The notes: generated from the sequence alone by a model not told the origin. A stretch of 36,812 nucleotides of DNA from Bacillus sp. J33 (GCF_000518885.1 NZ_JAEL01000053.1:1-36812); one strand, 5' to 3'; counted from the stretch's first letter, positions 1 to 7,985 are shown. Numbers and translations: made by a program.

Positions 1-133
1 CACACAGCCTTCTCAATATCGCTCCTATATCTCGTCTCAACTTTCCATAAATTACTTTTCTTCTGTATTTTGGGATGAAAACGATGTGGTACTTACAATT
101 CCACCTGGTATGTGATAAACTATTGTCACTCAT
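1..133 (-). CDS. tnpA: IS200/IS605 transposase TnpA, N-terminal fragment
   Basis: This is the first 44 codons of a Y1 (HUH) transposase that runs off the left edge of the window. Known family members cut and join single-stranded DNA at hairpin ends during replication. The translation begins MSDNSLSHTRWNCKYHIVFI and continues PKYRRKVIYG. The WNCKYHIVFIPKYRRK stretch is the hallmark N-terminus of IS200-type TnpA. The HUH motif and catalytic Tyr would lie in the missing part. The ATG at 133-131 follows an AAAGGAG site at 148-142 with good spacing. The leader can fold into a hairpin next to this site. Confidence 0.8.
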   Translation of the reverse strand, partial: MSDNSLSHTRWNCKYHIVFIPKYRRKVIYGKLRRDIGAILRRLC

Positions 134-141
134 GAGTACTG

Positions 142-192
142 CTCCTTTCGTTATATAGAAGTTGGTTTGACGGCCAGTTTCTATTATAACGA
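142..192 (-). promoter_or_regulatory. tnpA leader hairpin next to the ribosome binding site
   Basis: On the minus strand the arm at 192-179 (TCGTTATAATAGAA) can pair with the arm at 160-148 (TTCTATATAACGA), with one bulged base and an 18-base loop. The 3' arm ends at the first base of the AAAGGAG ribosome binding site. In the well-studied IS200, a leader stem-loop limits transposase translation; the same role is inferred here. Confidence 0.45.
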
Positions 193-273
193 TAGGAGTT
201 TTTTTATGTCACATTACCACTCTAGAAGCTTTGTTTTCACACGTGCAGAGCACGTGGTTTTAAAACCTATAAT

Positions 274-302
274 AAAAAAATGCCCGGCATCAGCCGGACA
301 TC
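274..302 (-). terminator. terminator of the amino-acid symporter gene
   Basis: Downstream of the stop at 316 the minus strand reads ATGTCCGGC, a short loop, then GCCGGGCAT with one mismatch, followed by seven T. This is an intrinsic terminator. Confidence 0.75.
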
Positions 303-315
303 CTTTAACTTTCCA

Positions 316-1773
316 TTAAGATACTTTTTCTTCCTGCGGCTTGTATTCTTCCTCCCAATACTCCGCGTTTTTAATGCCAAGCTTTTTGGAGTTGAATACA
401 GGGTCGAGCCCTTGCTTCTTCTGGGCTTCGTAATCTTTTAAAGCAATTAGGGCAGGTTTCGCAAGGATGAGAATGGCGATTACGTTGAGCCAAACCATTA
501 ATCCCAAACCAACATCCCCAAGTGCCCAGGCAAGGCCTGCTGTCTTAACAGCACCATAAAATGTTGCGCCAAGCAATACAATTTTTAGAATAAACATCGC
601 AAGTTTGCTATTTTTGCCGTTAATCAAGTAAGCTACGTTTGTTTCAGCTATATAGTAATAGGCCATGATGGTTGTAAATGCAAAAAAGAATAGAGAAATA
701 GCAACAAATCCTGCACCGAAACCTGGAAGTACAGATTCTACAGCTGCCTGTGTAAATCCTGGGCCAGCTTCAACACCAGGGAGGTTTTCTACTATAGGAG
801 TAGTTCCATCCGCTCCTACAGTGTTGAACATTCCAGTAAATAGAATCATGAAAGCTGTTGCAGAACATACAAATAAAGTATCAATGTAGACCGAGAATGC
901 TTGAACAAGACCTTGCTTTGCAGGGTGGGAAACCTCTGCAGCAGCTGCAGCATGCGGACCTGTACCCTGTCCGGCTTCATTGGAATAAATACCGCGCTTT
1001 ACTCCCCAAGCAATCGCGCTGCCGATGATACCGCCAAACATGGAATCAGCACCAAAAGCACTGCTGAAAATTAATGAAATAACGCCAGGAAGTTCGCCAA
1101 CATTCATGCCAATAATTATTAAGGCTACTAAAATATACCCTACTGCCATGAATGGAACAGCATACTGAGCAACGGTTGCAATCCGTTTTACTCCACCGAA
1201 AATAATCAGTCCCAGCAAACCTATAAGGACAGCCCCTGTTATCCACTGATCAATGCCAAAAGCATTTTCCATTCCCAGTGCGATTGAGTTCGATTGGATA
1301 CCCGGCATTAGGAGAGCCATAGCCAGCAAAGCAGAAATTGCAAACAGCACAGCAAACCATTTAATTCCAATACCTTTTTCAATATAATAAGCTGGGCCGC
1401 CTCGATATAGTCCATCTTTCTTTACTTTATAAATTTGGGCTAAAGTAGACTCTACAAATGCACTGCCCGCTCCGATAAATGCAATGGTCCACATCCAGAA
1501 AACAGCACCAGGACCACCCATTGCAATGGCAGTGGCAGTACCTGCTATATTACCAGTTCCTACACGGCCGGAAAGAGCAATAGATAAGGCCTGAAAAGAC
1601 GAAACGCCCGCTGCGGAACTTTTCCCTCTGAACATAAGCAAAACCATGTCCTTGATATGCCGGACCTGCAAAAAACGGGTTAGGATTGAAAATAACAATC
1701 CTACTCCAAGCAAGATGTAAATAACTGGCGTGCTCCATAAAATACCATTAAGCTGATTAATGAAAGCTTCCAA
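316..1773 (-). CDS. alanine/glycine:cation symporter family (AlsT-like) amino-acid transporter
   Basis: This is a 485-residue integral membrane protein of the AGCS family (TC 2.A.25), which imports alanine, glycine or glutamine with Na+ across the cytoplasmic membrane. About ten or eleven hydrophobic segments can be seen. The family signature GRVGTGNIAGTATAIAMGG is at residues 69-87, followed by PGAVFWMW. NEAGQGTGPHAAAAA in the middle is also characteristic. The length is normal. The start is TTG at 1773-1771, preceded by AAGGGGGAAG; there is no better ATG. A consensus-like promoter lies upstream at 1821-1849 and a terminator downstream, so it is probably monocistronic. B. subtilis has several paralogs (AlsT, GlnT and others), so the substrate cannot be read from sequence. 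Confidence 0.88.
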   Translation of the reverse strand: MEAFINQLNGILWSTPVIYILLGVGLLFSILTRFLQVRHIKDMVLLMFRGKSSAAGVSSFQALSIALSGRVGTGNIAGTATAIAMGGPGAVFWMWTIAFIGAGSAFVESTLAQIYKVKKDGLYRGGPAYYIEKGIGIKWFAVLFAISALLAMALLMPGIQSNSIALGMENAFGIDQWITGAVLIGLLGLIIFGGVKRIATVAQYAVPFMAVGYILVALIIIGMNVGELPGVISLIFSSAFGADSMFGGIIGSAIAWGVKRGIYSNEAGQGTGPHAAAAAEVSHPAKQGLVQAFSVYIDTLFVCSATAFMILFTGMFNTVGADGTTPIVENLPGVEAGPGFTQAAVESVLPGFGAGFVAISLFFFAFTTIMAYYYIAETNVAYLINGKNSKLAMFILKIVLLGATFYGAVKTAGLAWALGDVGLGLMVWLNVIAILILAKPALIALKDYEAQKKQGLDPVFNSKKLGIKNAEYWEEEYKPQEEKVS

Positions 1774-1820
1774 ACAACTTCCCCCTTTTTAATATATTCT
1801 GAATCTTTATCCTATTAAGA

Positions 1821-1849
1821 ATTATAAAATAAGCACTGTTGTATTACAA
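1821..1849 (-). promoter_or_regulatory. sigma-A promoter of the AGCS symporter gene
   Basis: The minus strand has TTGTAA at 1849-1844, a 17-base spacer and a perfect TATAAT at 1826-1821, about 50 bases before the TTG start. The rest of 1774-2030 is the divergent intergenic region to the MFS gene. I see no riboswitch in it. Confidence 0.6.
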
Positions 1850-2030
1850 TGATTTTTTAACGGACTTACGGAAAAATGTCATAGTACTTTTTGGTTAGCT
1901 TTACTTTTGCCGGCAGCAACTAAAGTGGGATAAATAGAATAATAGAGGATTTAGCCTTCCTATTTTCGGAAATTTTCGCTATTATATATTTAGGGAAACG
2001 AAATGTTGACCGGAAAGAAGTGTTTTAAAC

Positions 2031-3239
2031 ATGATTAAACAATCAAAGCGAAATCTAATGATCATGTGGTTCGCCAATTTCTTTGTAGCGGGCAGCATGA
2101 CCATGGTTCTTCCATTTATTTCATTATATATAGAAACATTTGGAGATCACTCCTCTGCCTACGTACAGCACTGGTCTGGCTGGACGTTTGCGATTACATT
2201 TGTCACAGCTTTTCTTTTTTCTCCGATTTGGGGAAGAGTCGGAGATTTGTTTGGACGTAAAAAAATCTTGATTTTGTCTGGAATCGGCATGGGCATATCG
2301 ATTTTCCTTATGGGATATGTGACCAATGTCTGGCAGCTGTTTTTCCTGAGGCTGTTCATGGGGATTTTTACCGGATTCATCGGCATGTCCCAGGCGTTTA
2401 TTTCTACACAGACACCTAAGGAAATAGCGGGGAGAGTGATGGGCACCCTTCAGACAGGAAGCATCACAGGTTCCCTGATGGGGCCGCTTCTCGGCGGAGT
2501 TCTCGCAGACCTGTTCGGATATGCAGACACTTTCAAATGGACTTCGCTTGCTATTTTTATCTCTGCTCTGCTTGTGCTTTTCACAAAGGAATTCAGAGCC
2601 GAAACCCAAAAGGGGGAAAAAACACGCTACTCAAGCAAAGCGGTCATCCAGCACATTATCCGCAATCCGGTATTGCTGACGGTTATGCTGATTTCAACGC
2701 TTGTCCAAATGGCACACTTCAGCATTCAGCCCATTCTTTCTTTATATGTGAGCGAATTGCACGGGCCTGAAAATTTGGCTTTCTTTGCAGGAATCGCATT
2801 CTCTGCTGCGGGTGCCGGCAATTTGCTGATGGCAAGGCAATGGGGAAAAATAGGTGACGAATACGGATATATCAAAACATTAGTGATCCTTTTGCTCCTC
2901 GCAGGCGTCTTTTACCTGCCGGGCGGATTTGTCACAAACATGTGGCAGCTTGTCCTTGTCCGCTTTGCATTAGGAGTGACCATCGGCGGCATCATTCCGG
3001 TCCGGATCGCTTATATCCGCCAGGAAGCGCCCGTAGCGATGCAGGGCGAAGTGCTGGGCTACAATACAAGTCTCCGCTTCTTCGGAAACATTATTGGACC
3101 TGTCATGGGCGGTTTGATTTCAGGTTATTTTGGTTTTTCAGCCGTGTTTGTTGTAACTAGTATGCTGCTGATCTTAAGCGGTCTGATTTTGCTGGGTGCA
3201 ATGAACCGCCATCTGAAGCTGGCGAAGGATCCCTATTAA
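2031..3239 (+). CDS. MFS drug:H+ antiporter (DHA1 type)
   Basis: This is a 402-residue, 12-segment major facilitator superfamily transporter. It probably expels drugs or other small hydrophobic compounds in exchange for protons. Motif A is clear between segments 2 and 3 (GRVGDLFGRKK, about residues 68-78), with a weaker copy in the second half (RQWGKIGDEYGYIK). The end of segment 5 has GSITGSLMGPLLGG, like motif C of antiporters. Length and layout match the Bacillus multidrug pumps of the Bmr/YttB type. The ATG at 2031 has only a weak, distant ribosome binding site (GGAAAGAAGTG). No regulator gene is adjacent. The real substrate is unknown. Confidence 0.83.
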   Translation: MIKQSKRNLMIMWFANFFVAGSMTMVLPFISLYIETFGDHSSAYVQHWSGWTFAITFVTAFLFSPIWGRVGDLFGRKKILILSGIGMGISIFLMGYVTNVWQLFFLRLFMGIFTGFIGMSQAFISTQTPKEIAGRVMGTLQTGSITGSLMGPLLGGVLADLFGYADTFKWTSLAIFISALLVLFTKEFRAETQKGEKTRYSSKAVIQHIIRNPVLLTVMLISTLVQMAHFSIQPILSLYVSELHGPENLAFFAGIAFSAAGAGNLLMARQWGKIGDEYGYIKTLVILLLLAGVFYLPGGFVTNMWQLVLVRFALGVTIGGIIPVRIAYIRQEAPVAMQGEVLGYNTSLRFFGNIIGPVMGGLISGYFGFSAVFVVTSMLLILSGLILLGAMNRHLKLAKDPY

Positions 3240-3260
3240 TCACTTATCAAATCGCTGCTA

Positions 3261-3293
3261 AAAGCTGCCGCCTGTACATCAGGAGGCAGCTTT
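3261..3293. terminator. terminator between convergent MFS and VOC genes
   Basis: AAAGCTGCC and CCTG pair with CAGG and GGCAGCTTT around a TACAT loop, with one mismatch. The hairpin lies between convergent genes and can serve both strands. Confidence 0.7.
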
Positions 3294-3296
3294 CCT

Positions 3297-3662
3297 CTAT
3301 TCTTTAAAATGGCAGACGCCAAGCTTATTCCCTTCCAAATCTTCAAAGTCAAACCACTTTACAGTGCCGTCATCCTGAATCGGGCCTGTTTTAACTTCGT
3401 GCTGAATCAAATGGCGATAGGCTTGTTCAATATCATCAGCATAGAAGTTAAAAGGCATATGCGAGTCCTTGTTTGCCGGAATTTCTTCGGGGGTCCGGAC
3501 GAGTGTTAATGGCGTCTCTCCTGCCTCTAGGGCTGCATACCCGCCCTGATCATCCCTCCATCTTGCCGGAAAGCCAAGTACAGTGGTGTACCAATCAATG
3601 GCTTTATTAAAATCTCGAACCGGAAGAAAAACAGTATCAATTCGCTTAAACATTTTCGGCAT
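3297..3662 (-). CDS. VOC superfamily (glyoxalase/bleomycin-resistance fold) protein
   Basis: This is a single 121-residue vicinal-oxygen-chelate protein. It opens with RIDTVFLPVRDFNKAIDWYT, the usual first beta-strand and helix (residues 7-26), continues with VLGFPARW, and ends in a second module, WFDFEDLEGNKLGVC. The acidic residues near the end of each module could bind a metal, but the first-module His of true glyoxalase I is missing. The enzymatic role is therefore unknown. The start ATG at 3662 follows GGAGG with 6-base spacing. It lies about 100 bases after the CoA-disulfide reductase on the same strand and could share its transcript. Confidence 0.75.
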   Translation of the reverse strand: MPKMFKRIDTVFLPVRDFNKAIDWYTTVLGFPARWRDDQGGYAALEAGETPLTLVRTPEEIPANKDSHMPFNFYADDIEQAYRHLIQHEVKTGPIQDDGTVKWFDFEDLEGNKLGVCHFKE

Positions 3663-3764
3663 ATGAAACCTCCATATAAATATTAATCATATGAATATTC
3701 CACATCCTTATCGTATTCCCTTTATAAAATGCAAAAAATCCAGCAATTTCAGCTGGCGTTGCTA

Positions 3765-5096
3765 TTATTTCACAGCATTGCTGGCAATATGGACAGCATC
3801 CCAAACACCAGCAAACGGAGGCGCATAGCATAAGTCCACCATGCCAAGTTCATCAGCAGGCATTTGATTGTGAATCGCCACAGCGAATACATCAATTCGG
3901 AGAACCACTCCTTTATTGCCGATAGCATGAGCCCCCAATATGCGTTTAGATCCTTTTTCACAAATAAGCTTGATCCAAATAGGAGTCGGATTAGGGTAAT
4001 AGCTCGGATGGTCTGAAGCTTTCACAAACTCTGTTGTATAATCGATGCCCAGCTTTTTTGCATCTTCCTCGGAGAGACCGGTTCTGCCAAGCTCCATATC
4101 AAAAATCTTAATGGCGGCACTTCCCAATGTGCCCACATATTTTTCATGGCTGCCGGCTATATTTGCTCCTGCCAGCCGCCCGCACTTATTGGCATTGGTT
4201 CCGAGCGGGATATAATCATTTTCCTCAAGGACTCTATGGTAAACTTGTGCACAATCTCCGGCAGCATACACATCTTCCATATTAGTACGCATTTCACGAT
4301 CAATGATGATTGCACCATTTTCAGCTAATTCAATGCCCGATCCTTCCAGAAACTTTGTCGCTGGTTTCACTCCAACCGCAATTAGAACTAAATCAGCTTT
4401 ATAGGTGCCTTTATCCGTGGTCACACTCTCCACTTTCTGATCTCCTCCGAAGCTCTCAACCTTCTCGCCCAGGTTCAGCTCAACGCCTTTCTCCCGGATT
4501 TCCTTTTCGGCGATGTCCGTTATTTCTTTATCAAATGGGGCAAGTATCCGCTCCCCCATTTCGATGACTCTGACGTTTTTGCCGATCGTTTTCATCGCTT
4601 CGACCACTTCAATACCTATATAGCCGCCGCCAACAATGACAACATCCTTCACTTCGGGCTTATGGGCAATTTCTTTTAAAACCATCCCGTCTTCTAGTGT
4701 TTTAAGCAAATGAATGTTCTTAAGGTCCGCTCCGGGAAATGGCGGCATCATCGGGAATGTTCCTGTACCAATCATTAGCTTGTCGTATGTATCTGTAAAG
4801 GTTTTATTAGCTGCAAGATCTTTTACGGTTACTTCTTTCTTGTTAGTGTCCACTTTCACAACTTCATGCCTAAGAAAGGTCTTAATGCCTCTCTCGGTAA
4901 ATTGTTCTTGGGTCCGTGCAATCATTTTCCGGTAATCATCATTTTCGCCTGATACATAATAAGGAAGACCACAGGCTCCATAGGATAAAAAATGGCCTTT
5001 TTCATATACAACAATTTCCGCTTCGCTGTCCATTCTTCTTAGCTTAGAAGCGGCCGACATGCTCGCAGCCACCCCGCCAATGACCAATAGTTTCAT
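3765..5096 (-). CDS. cdr: CoA-disulfide reductase / NAD(P)H-dependent FAD oxidoreductase
   Basis: This is a 443-residue flavoprotein of the pyridine nucleotide-disulfide family. CoA-disulfide reductases use NAD(P)H to keep CoA thiols reduced in the cytoplasm. Visible features are an N-terminal FAD Rossmann motif (VIGGVAASMSAA, residues 5-16) and a single redox cysteine, Cys42, in LSYGACGLPYY instead of a CxxxxC pair. A second nucleotide-binding GGGYIG and the FAD-binding TNMEDVYAAGDCA follow. The C-terminal dimerisation domain ends VDLCYAPPFAGVWD. I place the start at ATG 5096, six codons inside the longest frame, because AGGAGA precedes it at correct spacing. Relatives include NADH oxidases and persulfide reductases, so the exact substrate is less sure than the family. 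There is no rhodanese fusion. Confidence 0.85.
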   Translation of the reverse strand: MKLLVIGGVAASMSAASKLRRMDSEAEIVVYEKGHFLSYGACGLPYYVSGENDDYRKMIARTQEQFTERGIKTFLRHEVVKVDTNKKEVTVKDLAANKTFTDTYDKLMIGTGTFPMMPPFPGADLKNIHLLKTLEDGMVLKEIAHKPEVKDVVIVGGGYIGIEVVEAMKTIGKNVRVIEMGERILAPFDKEITDIAEKEIREKGVELNLGEKVESFGGDQKVESVTTDKGTYKADLVLIAVGVKPATKFLEGSGIELAENGAIIIDREMRTNMEDVYAAGDCAQVYHRVLEENDYIPLGTNANKCGRLAGANIAGSHEKYVGTLGSAAIKIFDMELGRTGLSEEDAKKLGIDYTTEFVKASDHPSYYPNPTPIWIKLICEKGSKRILGAHAIGNKGVVLRIDVFAVAIHNQMPADELGMVDLCYAPPFAGVWDAVHIASNAVK

Positions 5097-5137
5097 AGGA
5101 ATCTCTCCTAACATCTAAATGACCTATTTTTTATATT

Positions 5138-5384
5138 GGCTCTGTTAAATTTGCCTGTTGATTTCAGCACGAGGCACTCAAGCGTTCAGCCTGCGGTCCG
5201 ATGCTCCACGGTGCATTCGCACCTGCGGGGCTCCCGCTGACACGCTTCCCCCGCAGGACTTTAAACAAACTCCCCCAAGTTAACACCGCACGCACGAAGG
5301 AAATGCGAATGCATTTTCGCTGGATTAGCACCTTCCGCTCCAATCAACAGGGTGCTAAAAATCAACAATAAGCTTTAACACAGC
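5138..5384. repeat. MITE-like intergenic repeat (GGCTCTGTTAAA ends)
   Basis: This fills most of the 340-base gap 5115-5454. The left end reads GGCTCTGTTAAA, then TGTTGATTT. The reverse complement of the right end reads AGCTGTGTTAAAG, then TTGTTGATTT, so there are imperfect terminal inverted repeats. The centre is GC-rich, unlike the AT-rich flanks, and carries no frame. I recall very similar repeats scattered between genes in many Bacillus genomes. A second, related element is at 28514-28732. Confidence 0.6.
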
Positions 5385-5454
5385 TTTTATATTAAGCGTT
5401 TTCAATATAGGATTAGTTAATAGGCAAAAATTATGCAGTGCTTTTATGGCTATC

Positions 5455-6252
5455 CTAAGTCATTGATTTTAAAACATTTTTGAGTACTTCATCTGTTACT
5501 TTTCTGACAATGGTTTCAATCATTTCTTCAGACAGCCCTGACGGTGTTTCAGCTTTCCGCCCGCTGCTTGGAGCTGGGACGCCGCCTGTTTTTATTCCCA
5601 TTTTCTCTCGTATCGAGATAAGTTCTGAAATTTGCGCCTTGCTCAATTCATTTGACTTCTGAATAATATGGTCGGAATAAAGCACCATGAGCGCATAATG
5701 CTCAAGCGATTCCATTCGGAAATAGGCCTCTGTTATGTTGCGCCCCCAGGTCAATGCACCGTGATTGGCGAGGAGTACAGCATTATAGTCCTTGCAAAAA
5801 GGAGCGATGGAATCTGGCACTTCTTCTGTTCCAGGTGTCGCATAGGGAGCTACCGGTACTTTTCCAAGCAGCACGATTGCTTCCGGTGAAACAGGCTTAT
5901 CCAGGCTGATCCCTGCTATTGCAAACGATGTAGCAACAGGCGGATGGGCATGAACGACGGCTGTTGCTTCCGGGTTTTCCTCATATACTCTTAGATGCAT
6001 TTTCACTTCTGATGAGGGCTTATATCTCCCTTCCAACACATTGCCGGATAAATCCATTTTAACCATCATGTCAGGGGTCATGAAGCCCTTGCTTACTCCA
6101 GTTGGCGTTGTCCAAAGTTCCTGATCCCCGGTTCTAATAGAAATGTTTCCGTCATTCGCCGCTACAAAATTTTTATTATATACCCTCCTGCCTATTTCAC
6201 AAATGAGTTCTTTTGCTTCATTGTCGCTTATGTAATTTTTGAGATTAGCCAT
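5455..6252 (-). CDS. class II aldolase (DrdA/fuculose-phosphate aldolase type) with a C-terminal tail like an encapsulation peptide
   Basis: This 265-residue zinc aldolase of the AraD/FucA fold splits a sugar or deoxysugar 1-phosphate into DHAP and an aldehyde. Predicted zinc ligands are His101 and His103 (HAHPP) and His164 (ANHG). Glu82 in PSSEVKMH is the likely catalytic acid/base. The core ends near residue 216. A flexible linker rich in Gly, Pro and Ser (about 217-239) follows, then an amphipathic helix, LSEEMIETIVRKVTDEVL, to the end. This layout resembles peptides that direct enzymes into bacterial microcompartments, but no shell gene is in the window. ATG 6252 is preferred, 9 bases after GGAG; the ATG three codons upstream touches the ribosome binding site. 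With mtnK-mtnA nearby on the same strand, a 5-deoxyribulose-phosphate or methylthioribulose-phosphate substrate is a good guess. Confidence 0.82.
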   Translation of the reverse strand: MANLKNYISDNEAKELICEIGRRVYNKNFVAANDGNISIRTGDQELWTTPTGVSKGFMTPDMMVKMDLSGNVLEGRYKPSSEVKMHLRVYEENPEATAVVHAHPPVATSFAIAGISLDKPVSPEAIVLLGKVPVAPYATPGTEEVPDSIAPFCKDYNAVLLANHGALTWGRNITEAYFRMESLEHYALMVLYSDHIIQKSNELSKAQISELISIREKMGIKTGGVPAPSSGRKAETPSGLSEEMIETIVRKVTDEVLKNVLKSMT

Positions 6253-6353
6253 GGATGACATCTCCTTTCCTTTATATCCTCTCCTATTGTATATGCAAAA
6301 TTGGTTTCCTTCAGCTATTTTTAAAACTTTACACGCTTCGCTAAAATCTGATC

Positions 6354-6367
6354 ATTTCCGCGGAAAT
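6354..6367. promoter_or_regulatory. 14-bp perfect palindrome upstream of the aldolase gene
   Basis: ATTTCCG followed directly by CGGAAAT is about 100 bases upstream of the aldolase start and just past the terminator of the preceding protease gene. This position suits an operator. No regulator that binds it is known to me. Confidence 0.3.
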
Positions 6368-6386
6368 ACTTTCAATTTCGGGACGT

Positions 6387-6422
6387 AAAAAAAAACCGCC
6401 TGATCAGTAGACCAGACGGTTT
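6387..6422 (-). terminator. terminator of the secreted subtilase gene
   Basis: The minus strand reads AAACCGTCTGGTC, a TACT loop, then a complementary arm ending GGCGGTTT and a run of T. It lies 18 bases after the protease stop. Confidence 0.8.
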
Positions 6423-6439
6423 CGAGGGCAGCTTATTTA

Positions 6440-7711
6440 TTATCTTACACGAGGGTAGCCGAAGCCTGATGCGTAGTCGTCACCAGTTGCAGCTCCGTAG
6501 CCTCCCTTGATGTCGTATAGTTTTGCACGGTTTCTAAGTTCAGTGCGAAGCTGAGTATGGCTCATGCCAGGATTGGCAGACCAAACTTTTGCAGCAAGCC
6601 CTGCTACGTGAGGAGTAGCCATGGATGTACCGCTGATAGTATTGTAGCCGCCATTATACCAAGTTGATTCGATGCTGGCTCCTGGTGCAGATACTTCAAT
6701 GTCACGCTCTTGGATATAATAGTCTCCATCAGTGTTCGGATTGCCGCGGGATGAGAAGTTGGCTACACGGTATGTACCGTTTTGCTGAACATTTTCAAGA
6801 GCTGCAACGGCAATGGCATTTACTAGAGCACCAGGGTAGCCGATTGTATTAGCGCTATAGCCGGAATTTCCTGCTGCAGCAACAATAAGAACTCCTTTGC
6901 TGTATGCATAATCAACTGCGCTGGCAATTAATGAATCTTTTCCACTGGAACCAAGTGACATGTTGATAACCACTTTTGATCCTGTGCGCACAGCTTCGTC
7001 TGCAACATGGCGGATTGCGCCTGCGATATCGTCTGAATATCCAGATCCGTTATCGCCCAACACTTTGTACGCCCATAATTTTGCCTGAGGTGCTACCCCG
7101 TAAATTCCAAGGCCATCATAGCCGCCGTGTGCCAATACTGTACCTGCTACATGTGTACCGTGTCCCTGGCGGTCTGTACAAGAACCGTTCACAAGCGGAG
7201 TTGATTGCGTAAAGTCCTTACATTGCTCAGCTGAGCCCTGTAAATCAATATGATTTGTATAAACGCCTGTATCAAGAACAGCAACTTTAATTCCGCTTCC
7301 TCCTGATGTGCTGCTGATGCTGCTGTTATTGTAAATCGATTCGATGCCCCATGGGGTCTGGTCGCTTGGATATCCAGCGGCTTCTAATGAAACTCCGTCT
7401 TTCTTGGATGAAGATGCTTCTGTTCTGGCTGTATCAAGTGTAACCTCGCTTACCTTTTCAATCTTGATATTCTTGTTCTTTAACAATGCCTGGTACTGTT
7501 TCTCATTGACCTCCGCTGTCAGACCATCCTTTCCAAAATCCCAGCGTTCCTTGATCTGTGCTTTCACATTTGCCCGTTCTGCTGCAGGCCCTTGAATAAT
7601 AACCCTATAAGATTCATTTGCCTCTGGCCCTTTTGCAAATGCTCCTGCTGCGAAAACTGATAAACCCATGGTCATACTTAGAAGTGCTGCTCCTAATGCC
7701 TTTTTCTTCAT
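6440..7711 (-). CDS. secreted subtilisin-like serine protease (peptidase S8)
   Basis: This is a 423-residue preproenzyme, exported by Sec and active outside the cell. Residues 1-26 form a signal peptide (MKKKALGAALL..., AFA cleavage site). An I9-like propeptide spans about 33-95. The catalytic domain has Asp147 (AVLDTGV), His184 (GHGTHVAG), oxyanion Asn282 (AAAGNSG) and Ser363 (GTSMATPH). Cys164 and Cys178 could form a disulfide in a surface loop. The layout resembles the cold-active subtilisins of Antarctic Bacillus (S41/S39 type) more than subtilisin BPN'. The start ATG is preceded by AAAGGAG. A promoter candidate at 7957-7985 and its own terminator make it monocistronic. It separates the aldolase from mtnA but shares nothing with them functionally. 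Confidence 0.93.
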   Translation of the reverse strand: MKKKALGAALLSMTMGLSVFAAGAFAKGPEANESYRVIIQGPAAERANVKAQIKERWDFGKDGLTAEVNEKQYQALLKNKNIKIEKVSEVTLDTARTEASSSKKDGVSLEAAGYPSDQTPWGIESIYNNSSISSTSGGSGIKVAVLDTGVYTNHIDLQGSAEQCKDFTQSTPLVNGSCTDRQGHGTHVAGTVLAHGGYDGLGIYGVAPQAKLWAYKVLGDNGSGYSDDIAGAIRHVADEAVRTGSKVVINMSLGSSGKDSLIASAVDYAYSKGVLIVAAAGNSGYSANTIGYPGALVNAIAVAALENVQQNGTYRVANFSSRGNPNTDGDYYIQERDIEVSAPGASIESTWYNGGYNTISGTSMATPHVAGLAAKVWSANPGMSHTQLRTELRNRAKLYDIKGGYGAATGDDYASGFGYPRVR

Positions 7712-7956
7712 CCTTTTTCTCCTTTCAATTCTCTATTTTTTTCCTGTCGTTTCTTGTTGCTTTTTAAGTATATTTAAAACATTCTGACTCTAACAATGTG
7801 CTAAATTATGTAATTTACAAACTCTGGAATCAGGCATAGATTCATAGCTTCCTAAAAAGTATCAGGCCTTTTGATGCATTTACAAAAGTTTTCCACTATT
7901 TCCATATTATTTAATACGCAATTTTTACAAAAACATTAAGTTTTTACGGATTTTTA

Positions 7957-7985
7957 TAGTTATAAAGACTTATGAATAGAGTCAA
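7957..7985 (-). promoter_or_regulatory. candidate promoter of the subtilase gene
   Basis: The minus strand has TTGACT at 7985-7980, a 17-base spacer and TAACTA at 7962-7957, about 245 bases before the start codon. The leader (7712-7956) is AT-rich with several T-runs. I see no clear riboswitch fold or gene in 7712-8081. Confidence 0.35.

Larger units (their letters stand above)
1..265 (-). mobile_element. left-end fragment of an IS200/IS605-family element
   Basis: The fragment holds the start of tnpA (1-133, minus strand), its leader, and beyond that a subterminal hairpin at 239-258 made of two CACGTG arms around a 5-base loop. IS200/IS605 elements have no terminal inverted repeats and end in such imperfect hairpins recognised by TnpA. 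The exact boundary is not certain; I place it just outside the hairpin. The rest of the element lies beyond the window. Confidence 0.6.

Noticed and set aside
239-258. CACGTG hairpin as a terminator for plus-strand transcription
   Set aside because: It is followed by only four T and fits better as the subterminal hairpin of the IS200-like element.
1774-2030. Riboswitch or T-box upstream of the amino-acid symporter
   Set aside because: No conserved T-box motif, lysine or glycine aptamer core, or terminator/antiterminator pair is visible; the promoter lies close to the start codon.
2124-2609. 161-codon open frame on the minus strand inside the MFS gene
   Set aside because: It lies antisense to a clear transporter gene, has no ribosome binding site and its product is a low-complexity, charged sequence without family features.
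5455-6252. A bacterial microcompartment operon
   Set aside because: Only the aldolase tail points to one; no shell, aldehyde dehydrogenase or phosphotransacylase gene is in the window.
5455-6252. Assignment of the aldolase-family gene as mtnB (methylthioribulose-1-phosphate dehydratase)
   Set aside because: MtnB has the same fold, but the length, the tail and the DrdA/fuculose-type features favour an aldolase; the two are close enough that a tree is needed.
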